A stretch of 64,000 nt of DNA from Pontibacter akesuensis. GTDB taxonomy: Bacteria > Bacteroidota > Bacteroidia > Cytophagales > Hymenobacteraceae. Location: assembly GCF_001611675.1 (NCBI RefSeq), contig NZ_CP014767.1, positions 1-64,000 of the forward strand, given 5' to 3'. The notes under the pieces are model-generated. The model had not been told where the DNA came from and made no database searches. It saw nothing but the letters and a program-made list of their open reading frames with translations. Of this stretch, positions 47,832-56,219 are shown in pieces. Within the stretch, counting starts at the first letter, position 1, and each line of letters opens with the position of its first letter. The translations under genes and the position numbers were made by a program.

Positions 47832-49478
47832 CTAACCTTTTCTATCGTTTTGTGGAAAAAAATGCTCTGTCTGAAAAATCAGCTTTAATGCCAACCACCA
47901 CAGATATATGCCATAATGTGCTATTTCCGATGGCGGAATCAATCCGTGACAGAGGTTATTTCGAAAATTGACACTACTTGCCTCCGTTAGAAAGTTTTTC
48001 AGCTCCTCCTGTAAATCCTCTGTTATGGCATCCTTCATTTTACCTAAACATACTCCTAAGGTTTTTTCGTGCTGCAAATCCTCCGCATAATTTGTCATGA
48101 CTATGCCATACTGTGTAGCAATATGCCTCAAGCTGTGTTCAAGCTGAGGCATCAGCAGATGAGCGGCCGAAATATAATTGTTGTTGAAGCCTTCCAACAA
48201 ACCCATTGAGTAAATATCTGCTCTGTCTTTAGTGATGAACCTGCTTTTGGAACCCTCTACCATAGCAAATACAAAGTTCATGTTCAGTTGTCTGTGCACA
48301 TCCATGACCTGCTTGATGGCGACAATGACAGAAATTCTTCTTTCTCTATACCAAAACCTTGCCTCATTGGCCAGAGCATCGTCACCTTTGGCTGAACCAA
48401 TGGCAGCGCCTTTGTTGCTGACTTTTACAGTTTCAGAGAGATACTTAGTTGTTAGCAGCCCCTGACTTTTACGGATTTCCACATACTCTTCTACTTCCCT
48501 TTTTGAAACTATGGGTATGGACAGCAGTTGTTTGAAGCCCGCCTCGAAACTATCTGTTCCTAATTTTGCCACTTCTCCTTTGATGCGCTCATGATCCACA
48601 GGCGGAACAGTTGGAATACCGGCTATCTGAATTACAGTGTGTTTCTCAAGCTGTGCCTTTTCAAGTTTTTCTTCCAATCTTTCTCTTAGAGCGTCGCTGT
48701 TCTCGACTGATTTTATTTCCTGCAGTCCTTTATAGAATATTTGATCAAGGCTAGGGTAAAGGGTGTTCGGCAGCCTATTATCAATTACACGGTCACCCTC
48801 TTTTTCATAATTTTCAGCCCGCCTGACACGCCATTGGTTGACGTCCAACGCTCTAACTACATGTAAAGAGTCTATACAAAATCTAGAGTTGCCGTAATCT
48901 CCTTCTCTTTCATATAAATCCACTTTCTCTTCCAATGAAGTCAAAAACTCAGCCTGGCACCGTTCAGGTGTGAAGATGGATGAAGACTCTTTGATTAATC
49001 GCAGCTGCCAGTAGGGCGCACCTTTTTTTGAAATTTCCTCCTTCACATGTTCGAATAGTGGCTCTAACTCGTCCCTGTATAGAGCCTTGTATTTACGAAC
49101 CAGCTGTAGCTTTCGCACTAAATATTCACAGTTACCGGTAGCCTTATAAATCTCTAAATAGTTACGGCTGGCTTCCTTGACATACTTCGGCCTGTTTGTT
49201 CTGTCTATAGCTTGGACATAGTCACACCACCTGGCGACAATTTCTTTGTTTTTACAGACTTCTACGATATTTGTCTCTTTCAGCATCTCTACTTCGCTGT
49301 CTGAAAACGATAAGTTAGCCGCACTGTCCCCTAAATCACCTACCCGTGGTTTACAAAGCTTTTCCAACACATCAAGAATTTGTGTGTCAAATTCACTGTC
49401 CCTCCTCTTGGCCCATAAATATTTTATTAACTGATCATCGTACAAACCATCGGTTACGGGAATTTCATCGATTGCCAT
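47832..49478 (-). CDS. DUF4209-like protein with a HEPN-type Rx4H motif
   Basis: 548 aa, soluble and largely helical. The N-terminal 300 residues are unfamiliar repeats of helices (YLEIYKATGNCEYLVRKLQL, FLTSLEEKVDLYEREGDYGN) that could be TPR-like. The C-terminal domain has AAHLLMPQLEHSLRHIATQY near 440-459 and SSVNFRNNLCHGLIPPSEIA near 508-527, matching the DUF4209 pattern; RNNLCH is an R-x4-H arrangement as in HEPN ribonucleases. It is preceded on the same strand by the yhcG-like nuclease gene (84 nt gap). Toxin or effector activity is an inference. A DUF7380-type N-terminus is possible but unverified. Confidence 0.65.
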   Translation of the reverse strand: MAIDEIPVTDGLYDDQLIKYLWAKRRDSEFDTQILDVLEKLCKPRVGDLGDSAANLSFSDSEVEMLKETNIVEVCKNKEIVARWCDYVQAIDRTNRPKYVKEASRNYLEIYKATGNCEYLVRKLQLVRKYKALYRDELEPLFEHVKEEISKKGAPYWQLRLIKESSSIFTPERCQAEFLTSLEEKVDLYEREGDYGNSRFCIDSLHVVRALDVNQWRVRRAENYEKEGDRVIDNRLPNTLYPSLDQIFYKGLQEIKSVENSDALRERLEEKLEKAQLEKHTVIQIAGIPTVPPVDHERIKGEVAKLGTDSFEAGFKQLLSIPIVSKREVEEYVEIRKSQGLLTTKYLSETVKVSNKGAAIGSAKGDDALANEARFWYRERRISVIVAIKQVMDVHRQLNMNFVFAMVEGSKSRFITKDRADIYSMGLLEGFNNNYISAAHLLMPQLEHSLRHIATQYGIVMTNYAEDLQHEKTLGVCLGKMKDAITEDLQEELKNFLTEASSVNFRNNLCHGLIPPSEIAHYGIYLWWLALKLIFQTEHFFPQNDRKG

Positions 49479-49562
49479 TTCTCTCCTGCTTTTTAAGCTG
49501 CTGCGGGAGATACCACATCAGCTTTTTTGGTATGAGGCTTAAAATTACATCTGCACCTAAGG

Positions 49563-50681
49563 CTAACCCTTCTCATGGTCACCACTGTCGTGAAGTCTCC
49601 TCTCCAGTTCTTCCTCCAGCTCTTCAACGGTGGGCAGCTCCCCTTTCAGCTCCTCCGGGACGGCATGGATCAGCCGGTACTCAGCCACACCCAGCGGGGC
49701 AGACGCATTCTTCAGCGAGTACTCCACCACGACCTTGTTTGGCGTTTTGCAAAGCAGAATGCCAATGCTCGGGTTATCGCTCGGGTGGCGCAGCTGCGCG
49801 TCCACCGCATTGAGGTAGAAGCTCAGCTTCCCCGCGTACTCCGGCTGGAACTCGGTCACCTTCAGCTCGACCACCACATGGCAGCGCAGCTTGGTGTGGT
49901 ACAGCAAAACGTCCAGGTAGAAGTCGTCCCCGCCGACATTGAGCCGGTACTGCCTACCCATGTAAGCGAAGCCCTGGCCCAGCTCCAGCAGAAACTTCGT
50001 AACCTGTTCGGCAAGCGCGTCCTCCAGGTCCCTCTCCCGTGCCTGGGGCCCGAGGCTAAGGAAGTCGAAGTTATAGGGGTTTTTGAGCGTCTCAACGGCC
50101 AGATCCGCCTGGGGCTTGGGAAGCGTCAAGGCGAAGTTGTTAAGGGCCTTGCCCTGCCTCCTGTACAGGCCGCTCTCCAGATGGTGCAGCAGCACGGCTC
50201 GTGACCAGCCGTAGCGTATCGTCTCACTCACATAGAAAAGCGCCTCTCCAACCTCCGAGCACTTGGTCACAATCTCGCGGTTATGCCCCCATGGAATTAG
50301 TCCCACAAGCTGTGGGACTAATTCCTGTTCGCTGTCCAGGTGAGGCGCCTGGCTTAACTGTCCCACAAGCTGTGGGACTAGTTGCTGCTCCCTGCTGTAG
50401 AACAGGTACCACTTCCTGACATAAAAGAGATTGGTCCTGGAAAACCCTTTTATCTCGGGGAACGCCGCGCTTAGGTCCGTTGAAAGCTGCTCTATCAGCG
50501 CGTCGCCCCAGCCCGCCTCCTGCTGCTTCTCCACTATTCCCCTCCCCAATTGCCAGTACACCTGCATCAGCTCGGTATTCACCCTAACCGCCGCTTTCAG
50601 TTGCGAAACCCGTATCCTGTCCTTCAATGCTGCTAACCAGGACTGGTAAGCCTCTTTCTGATTTAGGTCAATGTCTGCCAT
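49563..50681 (-). CDS. YhcG-type PDDEXK nuclease (DUF1016), carrying two palindrome insertions
   Basis: 372 aa. The N-terminal DUF1016 domain (YQSWLAALKDRIRVSQLKAA, VYWQLGRGIVEKQQEAGWGD and ALIEQLSTDLSAAFPEIKGF) is followed by FSRTNLFYVRKWYLFYS, then a variable stretch with the duplicated LVPQLVG, then WSRAVLLHHLESGLYRRQGK and the PDDEXK nuclease (FYLDVLLYHTKLRCHVVVEL plus KVTEFQPEYAGKL; the catalytic Asp and Glu-Leu-Lys are visible). It is a homologue of E. coli YhcG, a putative restriction/defence or DNA-repair nuclease. The repeat LVPQLVG is encoded by palindromes at 50294-50324 and 50359-50382. The DUF4209-like gene follows after 84 nt. Confidence 0.88.
   Translation of the reverse strand: MADIDLNQKEAYQSWLAALKDRIRVSQLKAAVRVNTELMQVYWQLGRGIVEKQQEAGWGDALIEQLSTDLSAAFPEIKGFSRTNLFYVRKWYLFYSREQQLVPQLVGQLSQAPHLDSEQELVPQLVGLIPWGHNREIVTKCSEVGEALFYVSETIRYGWSRAVLLHHLESGLYRRQGKALNNFALTLPKPQADLAVETLKNPYNFDFLSLGPQARERDLEDALAEQVTKFLLELGQGFAYMGRQYRLNVGGDDFYLDVLLYHTKLRCHVVVELKVTEFQPEYAGKLSFYLNAVDAQLRHPSDNPSIGILLCKTPNKVVVEYSLKNASAPLGVAEYRLIHAVPEELKGELPTVEELEEELERRLHDSGDHEKG
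50294..50324. repeat. Palindromic element copy 1 inside yhcG-like gene
   Basis: Perfect 14-bp arms GAATTAGTCCCACA and its complement with spacer AGC, 31 bp in all. Read on the coding strand it encodes LVPQLVGLI. Confidence 0.85.
50359..50382. repeat. Palindromic element copy 2 inside yhcG-like gene
   Basis: GTCCCACA and TGTGGGAC with spacer AGC, outer arms AACT/AGTT imperfect. It encodes LVPQLVGQ and is spaced 65 nt from copy 1. Confidence 0.8.
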
Positions 50682-51251
50682 GCCTAATATTACACCATTG
50701 CACCTACAGCCGCAAGAGCAGGCCTAATAAATCCATTGTGTCTTCTTCATTCTGCCAGGGCAGGCATTCCTTCTAAATCAGCAGTTCATGACCTATTTAA
50801 CATAAATATACTTATCGGCTGAACCGCCACAACAGGCTTCGATTCAATAAGTACTTAGATTAGAAGTAACTTTCACAATATTTCGCAATATAGAGTACGA
50901 TAACATAGAAAGGACACTCCCTATGTGACTATCAGTTGTGACGGCTACCTCCCCTTTAACTAAATCATGAACACATCTGTGCTTACAACAGATAGTCTAC
51001 GGGTAAAGCATGAGCAATGAAAAAAAGCTAAAGCGTCACGACAATTTTTTAATAGAGGTGATGTTTTAACAAATACCTTTCCCTCCTTTTTCCCTTGCGT
51101 GAAAAGTTTCTCCACCTGGTTTGTAACGGCAGTGGCTGGCACCACCTCCCCTACCGCTACCAGGTGAAAGCCCGGACTTCCGTTCCTCCTTCCGATTTCC
51201 TGATTTGAAAATTCTCAGCCAAGCAAGGGATTTCTAAAGAATTTCCTCCTT

Positions 51252-51287
51252 ATAACGTTTTACAAACGACCGATTATAAAATGTTAT
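51252..51287. promoter_or_regulatory. Inverted repeat before the serine recombinase, operator or recombination site
   Basis: ATAACGTTTTA (51252-51262) and TAAAATGTTAT (51277-51287), 10 of 11 matches, spacer 14 nt. Lies just upstream of the -7 box, in the place of a resolvase res subsite or repressor site. Confidence 0.5.
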
Positions 51288-51290
51288 GCG

Positions 51291-51298
51291 TACCTTTG
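51291..51298 (+). promoter_or_regulatory. -7 promoter box (TACCTTTG) of the serine recombinase gene
   Basis: TACCTTTG matches the TAnnTTTG consensus and is 26 nt before the ATG at 51325. It excludes the upstream in-frame start at 51286 as the translation start. Confidence 0.55.
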
Positions 51299-51324
51299 CA
51301 GCGAACATTACCAGCACCGCAAAG

Positions 51325-52011
51325 ATGAAGTACGTCGCCTACTACCGGGTCTCCACCAAGAAGCAGGGCCAGAGCGGCCTGGGGCTGGAGTCCCAGCGCG
51401 CGATGGTGCAGGGCTTCCTCAAAGCAGGGGATGCGCTGCTCGCCGAGCACATCGAGGTGGAGAGCGGCAAGCGCAATGACCGGCCCGAGCTGGAGGCGGC
51501 CATCGCCCTGGCCAAGCGGGAGCAGGCCCAGCTGCTGATCGCCAAGCTCGACCGCCTCAGCCGCAACGCCGGCTTTATCTTCAAGCTGCGCGACAGCCAC
51601 GTGCACTTCCTTGCCGTGGACATGCCCGACGCCAATACGCTCACCATCGGCATCTTTGCCGTGCTCGCCCAGCACGAGCGCGAGCTGATCAGCTCCCGGA
51701 CCAGGGCGGCCCTCCAGCAAAAGAAGCTTCAGGGCTTTGCCCTGGGCACCCCCGGCAACCTCACCGCCGGTGCCCGCCAGCGGGGCCTCCAGGTGCGGCA
51801 GGAGAACGCCGCCGCCCACAAGGCCAACCGCCAGGCCACCGAGCTCATCCGGATGTACCGGGAGCAGGGCATGACCTTCCAGGCCATCGCCGACCGCCTG
51901 AACAACCAGGGGTACACCACCCGGCGCGGGAAAAGATTCTTCCCCCACACGGTGCAGCGACTGCACGTACGCTTCCAGCGCGCGCTCCCGGCACCCGCCG
52001 CACAAGGGTGA
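51325..52011 (+). CDS. Serine recombinase (resolvase/invertase family)
   Basis: 228 aa from the ATG at 51325 (MKYVAYYRVSTKKQGQSGLG). The catalytic Ser10 is in YYRVSTKKQ; LLIAKLDRLSRNAGFIFKLR near residues 71-90 holds the conserved Arg pair (LDRLSRN). EIxxSRT (ELISSRTRAAL) near 121 precedes a long helix. The C-terminal part (QGMTFQAIADRLNNQGYTTR) is a Hin-type helix-turn-helix followed by a basic tail. Small serine recombinases resolve plasmid multimers or invert segments. Its place beside the iterons suggests plasmid dimer resolution, with the inverted repeat upstream as part of a res site. Confidence 0.88.
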   Translation: MKYVAYYRVSTKKQGQSGLGLESQRAMVQGFLKAGDALLAEHIEVESGKRNDRPELEAAIALAKREQAQLLIAKLDRLSRNAGFIFKLRDSHVHFLAVDMPDANTLTIGIFAVLAQHERELISSRTRAALQQKKLQGFALGTPGNLTAGARQRGLQVRQENAAAHKANRQATELIRMYREQGMTFQAIADRLNNQGYTTRRGKRFFPHTVQRLHVRFQRALPAPAAQG

Positions 52012-52331
52012 GCTCCACCCTCCCCTGCCTGTTGCCTGTTTGAGCAAAAGACGCCTATCCGTCAGCCGTTTTTTGTTAAGGCGGCACTGCCCTACCCTGT
52101 TCTTTAAGGGTCTTCTTCCCCCAGATACCACCAGCCCCTTTGTTGAACATACAATCCGATGCCCCTGCCGGAAAGTTAACTGCCGGATGCGTTCCAGTCC
52201 CCATTATATGTACTGCTTTTCAAAAAGAAAGCCGGCTAAGACAAGGTTCAAAATGGTTTTTTATAAGTGACTGATATGATGGCACTTATAAACGATAAAA
52301 TAGAGTTTGATTGAACGCGACGGAACTGATA

Positions 52332-52873
52332 TATGTACTAAATCCCACCAGGGAGGATCTGGAGCCCCTTTTGCGGGGAGGGAATAGATGTACACCTTTT
52401 CGGAGGGGACGGTCCAGCGCGCCCAGCTCGTTTAAAGTACGCATAACGCATTGATTAACTGCGTATTGCGCAATGCGCATAGCATCCTTTCCTGAGCTGC
52501 CTTGGTGGAATAGATGTACAGAATCCCACCGCGGAACGCCACGCTATTCTTTCTAGGAGAGCGGCCTCGGACGGGCGATATATGTACAAAATCCCACTCT
52601 CCAGCGTACTTTTCCTTCCCTTTTGTTTCTTTTTTCCCCCATAAAACCCTGAAAGGGGAAGGTTTTCTTTTCTTTATTCTTTTATTTAATACTATTATTA
52701 CTTATTAGATGCGGCGTAACAGCCTGACACCCATGCAAATGCTGCCGGATACATGTACGTTTTCCCACCGAAGCCTGTACAAAATCCCACCTTATATGTA
52801 CAGAATCCCCTCGTGGGATGTACACCCTCCCACGGATACATGGCCGAAATCCCATGTATGTACAAAATCCCAC
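52332..52873. repeat. Plasmid origin with iterons (TATGTACAAAATCCCAC)
   Basis: At least eight related units of consensus ATRTGTACAAAATCCCAC occur upstream of the Rep gene. Clear copies are at 52332-52348, 52512-52529, 52580-52597, 52750-52768, 52774-52790, 52794-52811, 52818-52834 and 52854-52873, with degenerate ones near 52385 and 52834. They are all in the same orientation, with close packing at 52750-52873. Frames encoding PTLYVQNP-like peptides across them are artefacts. A GC-rich palindromic patch with GCGCAATGCGCA lies at about 52470. Together with Rep_3 they define an iteron-regulated origin. Confidence 0.85.
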
Positions 52874-52969
52874 TTTTAAGGGCTTTGGGGAAGCATGCCA
52901 TAGAATTCGACAGGTATATGTACTACTTGCAAATTAAATACATATATTTAAGAGTTAAACCTTTTGCCC

Positions 52970-54049
52970 ATGAGTGACCTGATAAATATTCCCGTCAAGC
53001 AGCCCAACAAGCTGGTTACCCAGCACAACAACCTGATAAACAGCTATTTTGATATTCCGACGGTGCAGTTGCGGGCCTTCATCTATGCCCTGGGGCATAT
53101 CCACAAGGACGACAAGGAGCTGACGCACGTGAAGATCCCCATCGACGCCCTCTATGCCTCCAAAGGGGGGAAGAACTTTAAGCAGGTGGCCAAGCTGGCC
53201 ACGGAGCTGCAGGAAATCAAGTTCAAGGTGGAAAGCCAGTCCCCCGACAAGGCGGGAAAGATGAAGCGGACCTACCTGAGCATGGTGATCTTCCCCACCG
53301 TCAGCTACACCCAGGACAGCAGGTACATCATTACCAAGATCAACAACGACCTGGCCCCTTACCTGCTGGACCTGAAGGGAAACTACACGCAGGCCGAACT
53401 GGAGCAGCTGCTGAGTCTGAAGACTATCCAGGCCTACCGGATCTACATGTTCATCAAGCAGGGGCTCTTCAAGGACAAGCCCACCACCATCAAGTACAGG
53501 CAACTGCGGCTGATGCTGGGGCTGGACCTGGAGCTCAACGAGGACGAAGCCAAACGGGCGGGCCTGCCCGAGGGGGAACGTATCAAGACCATCAAGTACC
53601 CCTTGTTCGCCGAGTTCAAGCGGCGCATCCTGGATACGGCGAAGGAGGAGCTGCTGGACACGGACATGGCCTTTGACTACAAGATAAACAAGAAGGGCCG
53701 CAATGCGGACTCCATCACCTTCCATTTGGTGAAGACGATCAACGTGCTGCCCTCCCCCGCTCCCGGTGCGTTGCAGGCGGACCCAAAGACGCTGCAGCAA
53801 AACCTGTTCTCCTCCCCTACCCCAGTCCTCGGATCGGACAAGGTCACGGCGAACGCGGTCCGGATCATGCGCGACAAGTATGCGTTTTCGGAGGAGCAAA
53901 TCCAGAAATACCTCCAGCAGCTTCCTCCCTTGGTGATCACGCGGGCCAACAACTGGTTTTCGACGAACAAGGGCACCCTGACATTCACGTCGGAGGCGGA
54001 GTGGTTTGCCAAGCACCTGGACAACAAGATCTCCAAAAACAAAGGGTGA
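52970..54049 (+). CDS. repB: RepB-type plasmid replication initiator (Rep_3 superfamily)
   Basis: 359 aa from the ATG at 52970 (MSDLINIPVKQPNKLVTQHN). The N-terminal winged-helix domain has QPNKLVTQHNNLINSYFDIP and QLRAFIYALGHIHKDDKELT, typical of Bacteroidota Rep_3 proteins, and the second winged helix includes LKTIQAYRIYMFIKQGLFKD near residues 155-175 and IKYPLFAEFKRRILDTAKEE. It binds iterons and opens the origin for host replication. Iterons lie directly upstream; copy number is controlled by iteron binding and handcuffing in this family. The C-terminal 80 residues (FSEEQIQKYLQQLPPLVITR) are extra to the core. Confidence 0.92.
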   Translation: MSDLINIPVKQPNKLVTQHNNLINSYFDIPTVQLRAFIYALGHIHKDDKELTHVKIPIDALYASKGGKNFKQVAKLATELQEIKFKVESQSPDKAGKMKRTYLSMVIFPTVSYTQDSRYIITKINNDLAPYLLDLKGNYTQAELEQLLSLKTIQAYRIYMFIKQGLFKDKPTTIKYRQLRLMLGLDLELNEDEAKRAGLPEGERIKTIKYPLFAEFKRRILDTAKEELLDTDMAFDYKINKKGRNADSITFHLVKTINVLPSPAPGALQADPKTLQQNLFSSPTPVLGSDKVTANAVRIMRDKYAFSEEQIQKYLQQLPPLVITRANNWFSTNKGTLTFTSEAEWFAKHLDNKISKNKG

Positions 54050-54105
54050 CGGGGCCTGTCAGGCGAAGGAAGTACCCTGATGGGGGTAGGTAGAAGCTTT
54101 TCCTA

Positions 54106-55107
54106 TGCTTAATAAAGTTAATAAGCTTAATAAAGTTATTAAAATCAACACTGTGGATAATTTATGCAGCGTTGGCAATGTTCAACAAATGCATAAAGTT
54201 AATACTTTATGCAAAGTTACGCATTTAGGAAGCGGCAGGCGGAATGCAGCCAATATGCTGGCAAGCCGACGGACTGCCCTCTTTTGCCGTTTTTCCGGAT
54301 GTGGGGCAGGCCCCTGGGCACCTCTATAACTGCTTCCCTCCTCTTGAAGTCGCCTTAGCCAAGCCGTGTGCTGCTGCCCGGCACCTCCTGTGTCTCCTTG
54401 GCTTCCCAAGGCTTGCCTTTCACGGCATCGTGCCCCATTCTCCTAAGCTAGGATGCCTCCGCCCGGACCCCCTGTTTCCATTGCCTCCTTCCGTTGTTGC
54501 CTCCCCAGGCGAGCGCGTGCCTCACTTGGCGGGTAAGGGGGGGCTGCTGTGTGGACGGGGGATGGTCTGAAGTCGGGGCTGCGGCTTTGCCGCTCCTTCT
54601 TTCCAAAGGAACAAGCGTTGCTGACAGCTTGAGGTTATGAACAGTGAATAAAGTAAAAAGAGTATGAAACCTTTCTAATTTATTTATGATGCACACTATG
54701 CATAATTTATTCATTGTTCATAATTTATTAAGTCTAGTAATCGATTAAAGGGGAAAGGGGAGAGTGGTACTGGCGCCAGAAAGGTGCATAGAGTTAATAT
54801 TGTGTGTAAAGTAAATAATATGCATAAAGTTAATAAAGTGCATACATTTCATAATCTTATTGCCTGCACCGCGCCTGTGCGGAGTAGGCGCCATCAGCGA
54901 TAGCTTTTTTTGCACGACATCACCTAAAATACAAGCAGTAGGCAGTACCGTGAATTCACTTTTATTAACAGTTAATAAAGTAAATAAAATTAACAATTTG
55001 TTCAAGTTGATAATTATTAATATACTTACAAGCTTATGCAAGGTTAAGCTTGTTGTTAAAGTAAGCACAGTTAATAACTTATTCATGATTAATAAAGCGA
55101 GAAGCAT
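54106..55107. repeat. AT-rich centromere-like repeat region between repB and parA
   Basis: Repeated AATAAAGTTAATA/TTAACTTTATT-type motifs occur in four clusters (54106-54225, 54635-54745, 54785-54860, 54950-55107), separated by GC-rich DNA (54226-54634 has no gene). Some are palindromic, such as GCATAAAGTTAATACTTTATGC at 54191-54212. Clusters continue just after parA. Such repeats next to ParA and a small DNA-binding protein are the usual form of a plasmid centromere (parC/parS). Several spurious open frames rich in NKVNK result from them. Confidence 0.65.
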
Positions 55108-55866
55108 ATGACGAAGGTCCTGTCCATCGTAAACGCAAAGGGAGGAGTCGCCAAGACGACCAGCACGCTGGGGATCGGGTACGCCCTGAAGGAAATGGGA
55201 ATGAAAGTGCTGCTGGTGGACCTGGACGCACAGGCCAACCTAACCACCTCCGTCGGAATTAGCCCCCGGGAGGAGCTGAATATATCGGACGCGCTGTTGG
55301 ACAACTGCAAAATCACCGAGGTCATCCGCGAGGCGAACGGGGTGGACATTGCCTACTCGGGGCACTCGCTGATCTCACGCGAGAACGCCGTGGCGCATTC
55401 GGTCACCGGGGCGGCCAAACTACGCTCGATCCTGAAGAAGGTGAAAGACAGGTACGATTACGTGATCATTGACTGCCCGCCCTCGTTGGGCATCTATACC
55501 GTCAATGCCCTGATCGCCTCGGACAAGGTTTACATCCCGATGGTGGCCGAACCCTTTGCCTGGAATGGCCTGGATAAAATGCTGGAGACCGTCGACATCA
55601 TCGTGGAGGAGGAGCTTAACCCCAAGCTGAAGCTGGGCGGCTTGTTTTTCACCAACCACTCCAAAAACGCGCAGACAATCCTGGGCAAAACCATCGTCAA
55701 GGAGGCGCAGGACCAGCTAGGGGACAGGGTATTGAAGACAGCGATCCGTACGAACGTGGCCCTGAACGAATGCCTGGTGATGAACCAGGACGTTTTTTCC
55801 TACGCCCCTGATTCCAACGGCGCAAAAGACTACAGGGCGCTCACAAAGGAAATTGTTAACAGTTAA
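55108..55866 (+). CDS. parA: ParA-family plasmid partition ATPase
   Basis: 252 aa, a small (type Ib-like) ParA without N-terminal HTH. The deviant Walker A KGGVAKTT lies at residues 11-18, the Walker A' VDLDAQANLTTS near 38-49, Walker B YVIIDCPPSLGIYTVNALIA near 118-137, and VYIPMVAEPFAWNGLDKMLE near 140-160. ParA ATPase forms nucleoid-bound gradients that segregate plasmid copies. It is preceded by AT-rich repeats and followed by a palindromic hairpin (55862-55896). The next two genes, an RHH-like protein and a GIY-YIG protein, form its probable operon; the first is the expected centromere-binding partner. Confidence 0.93.
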   Translation: MTKVLSIVNAKGGVAKTTSTLGIGYALKEMGMKVLLVDLDAQANLTTSVGISPREELNISDALLDNCKITEVIREANGVDIAYSGHSLISRENAVAHSVTGAAKLRSILKKVKDRYDYVIIDCPPSLGIYTVNALIASDKVYIPMVAEPFAWNGLDKMLETVDIIVEEELNPKLKLGGLFFTNHSKNAQTILGKTIVKEAQDQLGDRVLKTAIRTNVALNECLVMNQDVFSYAPDSNGAKDYRALTKEIVNS

Positions 55867-55896
55867 TACTTTATTTATGTTTAATAAAGTATTAAC
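55862..55896. repeat. 14-bp perfect palindrome covering the parA stop
   Basis: GTTAATACTTTATT (55862-55875) and AATAAAGTATTAAC (55883-55896) with a 7-nt loop. The TAA stop of parA lies in the left arm. It has the same TTAATAAAG words as the centromere-like region and may be a binding site for the partition protein rather than a terminator. Confidence 0.65.
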
Positions 55897-55931
55897 TTTG
55901 TGAAGCGTAGATAACCGCAAACCCCCTTCTT

Positions 55932-56219
55932 ATGGCAAGTAAAGAGACAAAGCGATTCGATAACGTACTGGGCAAGCTGCACGGTGCCAGAACGGCGGAG
56001 GCACCCGCCGGCTCGGTGAGGCAGGAGGTGCCCGTTCCGGTACCTTCCAATGAAAAGCAGAAGTCGAACCGAAAGCGCCAGACCTTTTTTGTGGACAAGG
56101 TGCTGGAGGAGTACATCGACCAGGGCACCCTGCACGAGATGTACCGCAGCAAGTCCGACTTTGTGGAGCACATCCTCATGGCGTACTTCAAAGACAAACC
56201 GTACCTGCAGAAGAAATGA
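55932..56219 (+). CDS. Putative small centromere-binding partition protein (RHH-like)
   Basis: 95 aa. The N-terminal half (MASKETKRFDNVLGKLHGAR ... VRQEVPVPVPSNEKQKSNRK) is basic and flexible; the C-terminal half starts with RQTFFVDKVLEEYIDQGTLH, a strand then helix, and ends with EMYRSKSDFVEHILMAYFKD. This order (strand, helix, helix) and size fit a ribbon-helix-helix protein of the ParG/Omega kind. It lies 65 nt after parA, ending 4 nt inside the next gene, so it is most likely the ParB-type partner binding the AT-rich repeats. Assignment is from structure pattern and location, not from strong sequence similarity. Confidence 0.65.
   Translation: MASKETKRFDNVLGKLHGARTAEAPAGSVRQEVPVPVPSNEKQKSNRKRQTFFVDKVLEEYIDQGTLHEMYRSKSDFVEHILMAYFKDKPYLQKK

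Larger units (their letters stand above)
50682..51324. other. Intergenic region with recombinase promoter and inverted repeat
   Basis: No credible gene. The right part holds an inverted repeat (51252-51287) and a -7 box (51291-51298). The rest is AT-rich and featureless. Confidence 0.5.

Noticed and set aside
49575-50204. 209-aa plus-strand frame opposite the yhcG-like gene
   Set aside because: Shadow of the PDDEXK gene, whose motifs are on the minus strand.
51274-52131. 285-aa minus-strand frame opposite the serine recombinase
   Set aside because: A shadow created by GC-rich codons; it has no family similarity and the recombinase motifs are on the other strand.
52332-52873. CRISPR array
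   Set aside because: Units are short, irregularly spaced and adjacent to Rep_3; they are iterons.
52682-52977. Overlapping open frames on both strands in the origin region
   Set aside because: They are translations of the iterons (repeated VQNPT/VYIPR-like peptides), with no start context or family.
52955-54016. 353-aa minus-strand frame opposite repB
   Set aside because: Leu/Val/Gln-rich shadow of the repB gene.
54105-54329. Open frame rich in NKVNKLNKV
   Set aside because: Product of the AATAAAGTTAATA repeats; low complexity and no homology.
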